Origin: Desulfovibrio sp.
Lineage (GTDB): Bacteria; Desulfobacterota; Desulfovibrionia; Desulfovibrionales; Desulfovibrionaceae
Direction: 5' to 3'
Length of the DNA stretch: 7,372 nt
Assembly (NCBI GenBank): GCA_020217165.1
Contig: JAIWOE010000185.1
Coordinates: 1 to 7,372 of the forward strand
Position 1 is the first letter of the stretch. Every line of letters starts with the position of its first letter. The translations under genes and the position numbers were made by a program. Below the pieces are notes generated by a model. The model ran no database searches and was not told where the DNA came from. It saw only the letters and a program-made list of their open reading frames with translations. This document shows positions 1 through 5,784 of this stretch, one piece after another.

Positions 1-35
1 CAGTGAGCCGTTCATCACGCACGCGTCCCCGGGCA

Positions 36-55
36 TGCCCCCGAGTACGGGGGCA
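36..55. other. Strong GC stem-loop in the leader
   Basis: A perfect 8-bp inverted repeat (TGCCCCCG / CGGGGGCA) encloses a 4-base AGTA loop. No run of T follows on either strand, so it is not a textbook intrinsic terminator. It may still end transcription of a gene lying left of the window, or structure the leader of the metal-uptake operon. The structure is seen directly; its role is unknown. Confidence 0.5.
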
Positions 56-103
56 GGTGCGGGTACGGCGCTTCCCTCCTGCGTTTGCTGCCTCTCCTGT
101 CCC

Positions 104-129
104 GCCATGCATGGCTCCTGGCACATGTG
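104..129. promoter_or_regulatory. Two perfect palindromes, candidate operator
   Basis: A 12-bp palindrome GCCATGCATGGC (104-115) is followed by an 8-bp palindrome CACATGTG (122-129). Their centres are 16 bp apart. They lie about 100-125 bases upstream of the first gene of a metal-uptake operon that itself encodes a DtxR/MntR-like domain, so an operator is a reasonable guess. They do not match the AT-rich DtxR or Fur consensus that I know. No convincing sigma-70 -35/-10 pair could be placed around them. Confidence 0.3.
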
Positions 130-231
130 TAAGGAAGTGGTCCGCCCCACCTTAGCTGCCGGGGCCACGGGGCGCAAGCTGCGGAAGGGGGCAGGGTGTA
201 TTTTCCCATGACGCCCGCGGTGGAAACTGGT

Positions 232-1203
232 ATGCTGCTGGGCATGAAGCACATTGCCGCCGCCCTGTGCGCTTGCTGCCTGGCGCTCCTGATCCTGCCA
301 GCCCTGCTGGGCCTGGCGCACCCCGCCCCGGCCTGGGCCCAAGCCGCCAGCCCGAGGCCCCTGGTGCTGTGCTCCACTACCCAGATTGCCGACTTTGCAC
401 GCGAAGTGGCCGGCGACCACCTGGACATCCGCTGCGTGCTGGCCCCGGGGGCCGATCCGCACACCTACTCCCCCACCCCGGCCGATGCGGCCCTGGCCGC
501 CCGCGCCGCCCTGTGCCTGCAGAACGGCCTGCACCTGGAAGGATCCAACTGGATGGCCGCCCTGGCCCGGGATGCCGGCAAGCCCGTGGTCACCTGCGCC
601 AAGGCCGTGGTGCCCCTGCAGATGGACTACGACGGCCACGCCATGCCCGACCCCCATGCCTGGTTTTCCCCGGCCAACGCGGCGGCCTACGTGCGCACCA
701 TCCGCGACGCCTTCCTGCAGCTGGACCCGGCCAACGCCCCGGCTTACGCCGCCCGGGCCGACTTGTACCTCCAGCAACTCAGCGTGCTGGATGGCTGGAT
801 CCGCCAGCAGGTGGCCCGCATTGCCCCGGCCCAGCGCATCCTGGTCACCAGTCACGACGCCTTCAATTACTTCTGCCGCGAGTACGGCTTCAATCCGCAG
901 CACAACTACCTGTCCCTGGCGCCGGTGGGCTGGTCCACGGGGGGCGAGGTGGGCGGTGGCATGACGCCTTCGCGCCGCGCCCAGGTGGTGGCTTCCCTCA
1001 AGCAATCCGGCGCCCGAGCCGTCTTCGTGGAAACCAGCGTCAACCCCAAGCTCCTGCGGGAAATCGCCGACGAGGCCGGGGTGGCCATCGGCGGTTCGCT
1101 GTACTCCGATTCCATGGGCGAGGCCGGCACGGCCGGCGAACGCTACCTGGGCATGATGCGGGAAAACGTGTTGACCATCGTCCGCGCCCTGAAGGGAGAG
1201 TAA
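232..1203 (+). CDS. Metal ABC transporter substrate-binding protein, TroA/ZnuA type
   Basis: Periplasmic binding protein that captures Mn, Zn or Fe ions for the ABC importer encoded downstream (cluster A-I family). From the ATG at 232 it is 323 residues. A Sec signal peptide occupies about 1-38 (hydrophobic core, then Ala-Trp-Ala-Gln-Ala). The four expected ligands are visible: His77 in DPHTYSP, His142 in DPHAWFSP, His208 in VTSHDAFNYF and Asp293 in LYSDSMGEAGT. This His-His-His-Asp set and the last motif closely resemble Treponema TroA, rather than the Glu-containing PsaA set. The His-rich loop of classical ZnuA is absent. A GGTGGA 8 bases upstream favours the start at 232, but ATG 244, ATG 208 or GTG 196 in the same frame are possible and 244 gives an equally good signal peptide. 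The next gene starts 2 bases after the stop. The exact metal cannot be read from the sequence. Confidence 0.93.
   Translation: MLLGMKHIAAALCACCLALLILPALLGLAHPAPAWAQAASPRPLVLCSTTQIADFAREVAGDHLDIRCVLAPGADPHTYSPTPADAALAARAALCLQNGLHLEGSNWMAALARDAGKPVVTCAKAVVPLQMDYDGHAMPDPHAWFSPANAAAYVRTIRDAFLQLDPANAPAYAARADLYLQQLSVLDGWIRQQVARIAPAQRILVTSHDAFNYFCREYGFNPQHNYLSLAPVGWSTGGEVGGGMTPSRRAQVVASLKQSGARAVFVETSVNPKLLREIADEAGVAIGGSLYSDSMGEAGTAGERYLGMMRENVLTIVRALKGE
1194..1198 (+). promoter_or_regulatory. Ribosome binding site deciding a GTG start
   Basis: GGGAG lies 7 bases before GTG 1206, inside the last codons of the substrate-binding protein gene. It favours GTG 1206 over the in-frame GTG at 1212, which would be 13 bases away. 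Confidence 0.6.
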
Positions 1204-1205
1204 GG

Positions 1206-1685
1206 GTGCGCGTGCTCCTGGCCCTGGCCCTGTGCGCCCTCATCTTGGGCGGCGTCTGGCGCTACACCGCCACCCTTGGTGCCCCTGGGGACGCCCGGGC
1301 GGCCATCCCCGCCACCACCGGCGCTGCCAACACCGTGAGCGGCCTGACGGTGGAGCTGCACGCCACCGCCCCCCTGGCCACCAGCCCCTTTGGCCCCACC
1401 CCCAATGGCCCTGCCGCGTCCCTGTTGCTGCAGGGCGCCGTGCTGGCCGCGGCCGACAGCCAGCCCGCCTTTGTCACCCGGCGATTCGACCTGCCCCCCC
1501 TGCCCCGCCAACGCACCGAACTGCTGGCCCGGGCCTCGTTCGCTTCGGAAGCCCAGGGCCACCGCCATGCCCTGCAGGTGCGGCTGCTGCTGCACGGGAC
1601 GCCCCTGGCCGAGGCCACGGCCTGGAGCGAGGCCGGCCTGCCCCTCACCGTCGTGCTGCCCGTGGATCTGCGTCATGTCCCATAA
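1206..1685 (+). CDS. Unrecognised small exported or membrane-anchored protein in metal-uptake operon
   Basis: A 159-residue protein starting at GTG, well placed after GGGAG. I do not recognise a family. Residues about 3-17 are a hydrophobic segment (LLALALCALILGGVW) after a single Arg, suggesting a signal peptide or N-terminal anchor. The rest is mostly polar to mildly hydrophobic, rich in Ala, Thr and Pro, with beta-like stretches such as LQVRLLLHGTPLAEA, so a periplasmic domain is likely. A small GHRHA cluster is the only hint of metal binding. It sits between the binding protein (2-base gap) and the ATPase (11-base overlap), so it is almost certainly co-transcribed and co-translated with the transporter. 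It may be an accessory periplasmic protein of the importer, but this is guilt by association only. Reality as a gene is supported by the start signal and the tight packing on both sides. Confidence 0.7.
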   Translation: MRVLLALALCALILGGVWRYTATLGAPGDARAAIPATTGAANTVSGLTVELHATAPLATSPFGPTPNGPAASLLLQGAVLAAADSQPAFVTRRFDLPPLPRQRTELLARASFASEAQGHRHALQVRLLLHGTPLAEATAWSEAGLPLTVVLPVDLRHVP

Positions 1686-2436
1686 TGCCGGCCCCTACGC
1701 CATCGAGGTGGAGCATCTCACCGTCAGCTACGGCCCCTCGCCGGCCCTGCTGGATGTCACCGTGCGCATCGAACCCGGGCTCTTGGCCGGGGTCATCGGT
1801 CCCAACGGCGGCGGCAAGTCCACTTTCATCAAGGCCGTGCTGGGCTTCGTCAAGCCGGACCTGGGCCGCGTGCGCATCCTCGGCCAGCCCGTGGAAAAAA
1901 CCAAGGGGCTGGTGGCCTACGTGCCCCAACGCGGGGCCGTGGACTGGGATTTCCCCATCACCGTGGAGCAGGTGGCCATGATGGGCCGCTACGGGCGCAT
2001 CCCCTGGTGGAAGGACCCCGGCCGCCAGGACAAGGACTTGGTGCACCAAGCCCTGGCCATGGTGCGTATGGAGGACTTCCGCCACCGGCAGATCGGCCAG
2101 CTTTCCGGCGGGCAGCAGCAGCGGGTGTTCATGGCCCGGGCCCTGGCCCAGGGTGCCGAGGTGCTACTGCTGGACGAGCCCTTTGCAGGCGTGGACGCCG
2201 CCACCGAACGCGCCATCCTGGACGTGCTCTCCCGGGCCCGCGCCGCCGGCAAGACCCTGGTGGTGGTGCACCACGACCTGGCCACCGCCGCGGAATACTT
2301 TGACCGGCTCATCCTCATCAAACAACGCTGCTACGGCTACGGCCCCCCTGAGGCGGTGCTGCAGGAGGAACTGCTCTCCGAGGTCTATGAGGGCAAATTA
2401 CGGCTCTTTGGCGCGCCGGCGGGGGGCGGGGCATGA
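1675..2436 (+). CDS. Metal ABC transporter ATP-binding protein (TroB/ZnuC/MntB type)
   Basis: Cytoplasmic ATPase subunit that powers metal import; 253 residues, usual for the family. All nucleotide-binding motifs are intact: Walker A GPNGGGKST (42-50), Q-loop Gln85 in YVPQRG, signature LSGGQQQR (143-150), Walker B LLLDEP (164-169), D-loop GVDAAT, and H-loop His200 in VVHHDL. The YVPQRGAVDWDFPITV segment after the Q-loop is typical of Mn/Zn/Fe chelate importers. The ATG overlaps the 3' end of the preceding gene by 11 bases, with GGA 8 bases upstream. The stop overlaps the permease start as ATGA (2433-2436), a classic translational coupling. Mn versus Zn specificity cannot be decided here. Confidence 0.96.
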   Translation: MSHNAGPYAIEVEHLTVSYGPSPALLDVTVRIEPGLLAGVIGPNGGGKSTFIKAVLGFVKPDLGRVRILGQPVEKTKGLVAYVPQRGAVDWDFPITVEQVAMMGRYGRIPWWKDPGRQDKDLVHQALAMVRMEDFRHRQIGQLSGGQQQRVFMARALAQGAEVLLLDEPFAGVDAATERAILDVLSRARAAGKTLVVVHHDLATAAEYFDRLILIKQRCYGYGPPEAVLQEELLSEVYEGKLRLFGAPAGGGA

Positions 2437-4100
2437 CGGGCACCCTCTCCCACCTGCTGCTGGCGCCCTGGCAGGAGGGCTTTTTCGTCAAGGCCATGCT
2501 GGGGGGCTGCCTCATCGCCATGGTCAGCGGGGTGGTGGGCTGCCTGGTGGTGCTCCGGCGCATGGCTTTTCTGGGGGACGCCCTGTCCCACGCCATGATT
2601 GCCGGCGTGGCCGGAGGCTACCTGTTCATGAAGGTGCTCTTTGGCGTGGAGGCCCACGCCCCGGCCATGCTGGTGGGCTCCCTCATTGCGGCGGTGCTCA
2701 CGGTCATGTGCATCGGCTTTGTGGCGCGGGTGGCCAGGATCAAGGAGGATACGGCCATCGGGGTCATGTACACCGGCGTGTTCGCCGGCGGCGTGGTGCT
2801 GGTGTCCGTCTTCAAGCACGTCATCCACATTGACCTCATGCATTTCATCATGGGCGACGTGCTGGCCATCGCCACGGCGGACCTCTGGGCCGCAGCCCTT
2901 GCCGCAAGTGTCGTTACGGCGACCATCATCCTGTTTTTCCGTGCGTTTCAGATCACCAGCTTCGACCCGGTGATGGCGGCGGCCATCGGGTTTCCCGTGG
3001 TGCTCATCGACTACGCCCTCACGGTCTGTGTCAGCCTGGTGGTGGTCAGCGCCGTCTCCATGGTGGGGGTGATTCTGGTGGTGGGTCTGCTCATCACGCC
3101 CGCGGCCACGGCTTATCTGCTTTCGGATCGCCTGGAGCGCATGATGGTGCTGGCGGCGCTGTTCGGCGTCTCCAGCGTGGTGCTGGGGCTGTATGTGTCC
3201 GTCTGGCTGGACACGGCCGGCGGCGGCGCGGTGATGCTCGTCTGCACCCTGCAGTTCCTGTTGGCGCTGGTGCTGGCGCCCAAATACGGCATGCTGGCCC
3301 GCCGGCTGCGGCTGGCGCGCATGGTGCCGCAGCAGCTGGCGGAAGACATCCTCATTGAACTGCTCAAGGCAGAGGATGCGACAGGTTCGCCGGACGCGCC
3401 GGGGACACCGGGGATACCGGAAACACCGGGCGCGCACGCCGCCCCCCTCACCCCGGAGCAGCTGGCCACGGCCCTTGCCGCTCATCCGCGGGATGCCCAT
3501 TCGCGGGATGCCCATGTCCGCGCCATGCCCCCCCGCACGGCCATGCGACGCATGGCAGGCCAGGGCCTGTTGCTGCTGGACAGTGGCCAGGTCCGCCTGA
3601 CCGAGGCCGGCCGCACCGAAGCCACGCGCATCCGCCGCGCCCACCGGCTCTGGGAAAGCTGGCTGGATCACCTGGGCGAACCCGCCGACGCCCTGCACCA
3701 GAAGGCCCAGGCCCTGGAACATGTCCACTCCCCCGAAGCCCTGGACTACCTGGACGACATGCTCCTGCATCCCGACACCGACCCCCACGGCGAGCCCATT
3801 CCCCGGGACCCGGCCCACTTTGCCGCCGACGCCCGCATCCCCCTGAGCCTGCTGCGTGCGGGGGATTGCGGCACGGTGCAATGCGCCGGCCGGGCCTGCC
3901 CTGCAGGCTTGGTCCCCGGCACGTCCGTGGAGGTGTTGCCCCGCCTGGACCATGGCCGCACCTGGCAACTTCGCCTGCCCGACGGCACCGTGCGCACCTT
4001 TGACCACGCCCAGGCCGATGCCGTGCTGTTGGAGCAGGTCTCCCTGGCCGAGGACCGTGCCGCGCCCCCGGCAAGCCCCCCCGGCAAGCCCGTGCGGTGA
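2433..4100 (+). CDS. Metal ABC permease fused to DtxR/MntR-type metalloregulator
   Basis: A single 555-residue reading frame joins transporter and regulator. Residues about 10-290 are an ABC-3 family permease (TroC/ZnuB/MntB) with multiple membrane segments, the LRRMAFLGDALSHA motif near 41-54, and the closing LAPKYGMLARR. Residues about 300-400 look like a winged helix: a first helix AEDILIELL with Asp305 at the MntR Asp8 position, LTPEQLATAL (339-348), then PPRTAMRRMAGQGLLLL and the wing GQVRLTEAG. The DtxR dimerisation domain follows: His404 and Glu408 (DtxR His79, Glu83), LHQKAQALEHVH with His422, Glu429 and His430 (DtxR His98, Glu105, His106), and DPHGEPIP (450-457). Residues about 469-535 resemble a FeoA/SH3 domain and carry Cys479, Cys484 and Cys489. 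The position of DtxR Cys102 / MntR Glu99 is Gln426. An extra Pro-rich linker (316-338) and an insertion at about 351-364 interrupt the DNA-binding region. The ATGA overlap couples it to the ATPase. The family alignment is mine by eye. It probably senses the metal its own transporter imports. Confidence 0.92.
   Translation: MTGTLSHLLLAPWQEGFFVKAMLGGCLIAMVSGVVGCLVVLRRMAFLGDALSHAMIAGVAGGYLFMKVLFGVEAHAPAMLVGSLIAAVLTVMCIGFVARVARIKEDTAIGVMYTGVFAGGVVLVSVFKHVIHIDLMHFIMGDVLAIATADLWAAALAASVVTATIILFFRAFQITSFDPVMAAAIGFPVVLIDYALTVCVSLVVVSAVSMVGVILVVGLLITPAATAYLLSDRLERMMVLAALFGVSSVVLGLYVSVWLDTAGGGAVMLVCTLQFLLALVLAPKYGMLARRLRLARMVPQQLAEDILIELLKAEDATGSPDAPGTPGIPETPGAHAAPLTPEQLATALAAHPRDAHSRDAHVRAMPPRTAMRRMAGQGLLLLDSGQVRLTEAGRTEATRIRRAHRLWESWLDHLGEPADALHQKAQALEHVHSPEALDYLDDMLLHPDTDPHGEPIPRDPAHFAADARIPLSLLRAGDCGTVQCAGRACPAGLVPGTSVEVLPRLDHGRTWQLRLPDGTVRTFDHAQADAVLLEQVSLAEDRAAPPASPPGKPVR
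3399..3431 (+). repeat. 9-bp tandem repeat encoding a Pro-rich linker
   Basis: Three and a half units of the form CCG-GRR-AYA (CCGGGGACA, CCGGGGATA, CCGGAAACA, CCGGGC) run in frame and encode P-G-T / P-G-I / P-E-T / P-G. They sit between the first helix and the remaining helices of the winged-helix domain in the permease-regulator fusion. This is likely a flexible low-complexity insertion that grew by replication slippage. Confidence 0.8.
3486..3515 (+). repeat. 15-bp tandem duplication inside the helix-turn-helix region
   Basis: Two adjacent 15-bp units (CCGCGGGATGCCCAT and TCGCGGGATGCCCAT) differ at one base. They encode P-R-D-A-H and S-R-D-A-H at residues 352-361 of the fusion protein, between the LTPEQLATAL helix and the presumed recognition helix. 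The duplication keeps the frame. It adds His and Asp residues where typical DtxR/MntR proteins have only a short turn. Confidence 0.85.
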
Positions 4101-4108
4101 AGCACCGC
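4094..4108. terminator. Small hairpin over the permease-regulator stop codon
   Basis: A perfect 6-bp stem GCGGTG / CACCGC with a 3-base AAG loop overlaps the TGA at 4098-4100. No T-run follows, so an intrinsic terminator is only a weak possibility. Confidence 0.25.
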
Positions 4109-4435
4109 TCAGTCCAGCATGCCATTGGTCCTGATGAAGTCGATGATTTCTTCCAGGCCCTGCTCCTGCTTCATGTTGACAAAGAGGGCGCCTCTTCCAT
4201 TCTCCTGAATTCAGTCACATGGCTTAGACGCGAGGCTGGCAGGCTGGCAACAGCCTCATCTACCACCAAGAGCTGGGGGGATATCAGAGCAGCATGCCTA
4301 TTTCCAGCCCTGGTTTCTGCTCGTAGGCGAGCACCCCTGCACGCAGGCTGCGCTTGTCCGCAAACAAGGTTGATGCGCTTTATGGTTTGGGCAATGCGGC
4401 CCGTTCTTCGTCGCCAAAGAAGCGCATGCCATCAA
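4109..4435 (-). pseudogene. Possible decayed gene remnants between convergent operons
   Basis: This stretch has no convincing intact gene. In three 60-base blocks (4201-4320 and 4381-4440) I count 99 of 180 G+C, about 55%, clearly lower than the flanking genes look. On the minus strand several pieces look protein-like but lie in different frames or are broken by stops. One 33-codon piece (4109-4210) ends in LEEIIDFIRTNGMLD and a TGA. Another frame (about 4440-4300) reads DGMRFFGDEERAALPKP, a stop, then DKRSLRAGVLAYEQKPGLEIG. A third frame contains ISPQLLVVDEAVASLPAS, which faintly resembles the Walker B/D-loop region of ABC ATPases. I cannot name the ancestral gene or genes. Chance reading frames remain an alternative. 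Confidence 0.35.
4233..4257. repeat. 8-bp tandem repeat with GCAA-loop hairpin
   Basis: AGGCTGGC occurs twice head-to-tail (4233-4248). The second copy forms a perfect 6-bp hairpin AGGCTG-GCAA-CAGCCT (4241-4256). The first copy can pair with the same right arm over 7 bp (4232-4238 with 4251-4257). The GCAA tetraloop is of the stable GNRA type on the + strand RNA. No T-run follows, so its link to termination of either converging operon is uncertain. Confidence 0.4.
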
Positions 4436-5784
4436 TCTGTCATCTCGCCACCCGCAGGCGTCTCGACCCGCGAGCCCCACGCCGCCTGGCGGGTAATCCC
4501 CAGCACAGCCAGCAAGGCTGAAGCGCCCATCCCCGTGTAATTATATACTCTGTTCTCCGTGACGGCCGCCGCAACCCCCAGCAGTCCACCCACCACCACG
4601 GCGGCGCAGGCGTATCGCGGGGCCATGCGCCGGGCTGGGTGCGCCAGCAGCCCCACCACGCAGGGCATGACCACACCGCAGGCAAACAGATCGTAGGCCA
4701 TGAGCAGGAACCCGAGAATGCCCTTGCCCCACAGGCTGGCGGCAGCGCCGGCCACGCCCAGCCCCAGCACGCAGAGACGCCCCACCGCGGGGGAACGCCG
4801 GTCCAGCAGGTCGTGGCTGCACACCGTGGCCGCCGTCACCAGGCAGGAATCCGCCGAAGACACAATGGCGCTGACCAAGGCCAGGGACACCAGCAGCTGC
4901 ATCCACGGTGGCACCACCCCCGCAAGCACGGCGGTGAGCACGGCGTCCCCGGGCGTCCCTTCCGGCACCAGCCCCCTGCAGGCCAGCCCCACGGCCACGA
5001 TGAGCACCGCGCACACGGCCAGCCCCCCCGCGCCCAGGAGCCCCCCGGTCACGGCGCTGCGCGTATCCCGCGCCGAAAGCAGCCTGCCGAACAGCATGGG
5101 GCAGACAAGATAGTTCGCCCCCACCACCACCAGATAATAGCCCAGGGTTGCCGCAGGGAATGCCGGATTCACCGCCTCCAGCCGCACCATGTGGGGCCAG
5201 GCCGGATTGTGCACCGTGAGCCAGACCAGCAGCACCGTCAGGACCAGGAGCAGGAACAGGGCCTGGAGCCTATCCACGCGCATGATGGCCGCCTGCCCGC
5301 CCATGGTGTGCCCGCAGATGAGCACCATCCCCAGGCCCAGGCAGGCCAGGGTCGATACGCCCGTCAGGCCTTCCAGCACCCGGCCCAGGGCCGTGAACTG
5401 CGCCGCCAGGATGGCCGTCCAGGCCGCCACGATGACCGCCGCGATGAGGGGACGCGCCGGCCGGCCCAGGAAGGTTTCCACCAGGTGCGGCAGGGTGTAG
5501 GCCCCGCTGGCGCGCACGGAGCGGGCCAGCAGCAGGGACAGGACGACCAGCCCTGCGGCGCCGGCCCCCAGCCACCAGAAGGCCGGCGTGCCAGCGGTGA
5601 AGGCCAGGCCGATCATGCCCACAGTGGCTGAGGCCCCCACGCAGGAGACGATGATGGAGAAGCCCACGCCCCAGGCGCCGCTGGTCCGATTGTTGAGGAA
5701 AAAGGCGTCCGCACTGCGGCTGCGGGCGGCAATCCCGAGACAGAAGATGAGCAGGGCGTAGGCCCCCAGCAATGTCAGCGCCAT
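4432..5784 (-). CDS. Sodium:solute symporter (SSS) family permease, substrate unknown
   Basis: A 450-residue inner-membrane protein with about 12 hydrophobic segments, matching the SSS family (PutP, PanF and relatives). Family hallmarks are visible: FFLNNRTSGAWGVGFS (28-43) followed by the Gly/Ala-rich VGASATVGMIGLAFTAG, and VSAIVSSADSCLVTAATVCSHDLL (304-327), equivalent to the PutP segment whose Ser/Thr residues contribute to the Na2 site. It should import an organic solute with Na+, but the substrate cannot be read from sequence. The start at 5784 is chosen because GGAGG lies 7 bases upstream; an upstream in-frame ATG at 5802 would overlap bioA further and lacks this site. The first 10 bases overlap the bioA stop codon, so it is translationally coupled to the biotin gene. 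That hints at transport of biotin, a precursor or a related acid. The C-terminus after the last membrane segment is short and polar. Confidence 0.9.
   Translation of the reverse strand: MALTLLGAYALLIFCLGIAARSRSADAFFLNNRTSGAWGVGFSIIVSCVGASATVGMIGLAFTAGTPAFWWLGAGAAGLVVLSLLLARSVRASGAYTLPHLVETFLGRPARPLIAAVIVAAWTAILAAQFTALGRVLEGLTGVSTLACLGLGMVLICGHTMGGQAAIMRVDRLQALFLLLVLTVLLVWLTVHNPAWPHMVRLEAVNPAFPAATLGYYLVVVGANYLVCPMLFGRLLSARDTRSAVTGGLLGAGGLAVCAVLIVAVGLACRGLVPEGTPGDAVLTAVLAGVVPPWMQLLVSLALVSAIVSSADSCLVTAATVCSHDLLDRRSPAVGRLCVLGLGVAGAAASLWGKGILGFLLMAYDLFACGVVMPCVVGLLAHPARRMAPRYACAAVVVGGLLGVAAAVTENRVYNYTGMGASALLAVLGITRQAAWGSRVETPAGGEMTD

Noticed and set aside
85..113. TTGCTG and TGCATG as a sigma-70 -35/-10 pair with 17-bp spacing
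   Set aside because: The -10 matches TATAAT at only two of six bases and it overlaps the 12-bp palindrome; too weak to call.
119..133. TGGCAC resembling the -24 element of a sigma-54 promoter
   Set aside because: The expected TTGC at the -12 position is TAAG here, so the second half of the consensus is missing.
15..464. 149-codon minus-strand reading frame overlapping the binding-protein gene
   Set aside because: Its protein is low-complexity Arg/Ala/Gly/Pro, typical of the antisense of a high-GC gene, and the + strand gene here is certain.
2385..4007. 540-codon minus-strand reading frame opposite the permease-regulator gene
   Set aside because: Very His/Gln/Arg/Gly-rich without any domain; it is the antisense shadow of the codon-biased gene on the + strand.
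4171..4434. 86 sense codons open beyond the symporter TGA, suggesting read-through or selenocysteine
   Set aside because: The symporter already ends at the normal family length with a polar tail, no supporting structure was recognised next to the TGA, and the extension does not look like a continuation of the family.
4097..4540. 147-codon + strand reading frame across the intergenic region
   Set aside because: It starts at a GTG inside the preceding stop region, has no family resemblance, and runs antisense into the 3' end of the symporter gene.
4639..5631. 330-codon + strand reading frame opposite the symporter gene
   Set aside because: Composition is dominated by Gln, His, Gly and Arg, the mirror image of a hydrophobic membrane protein; no start signal or family match.
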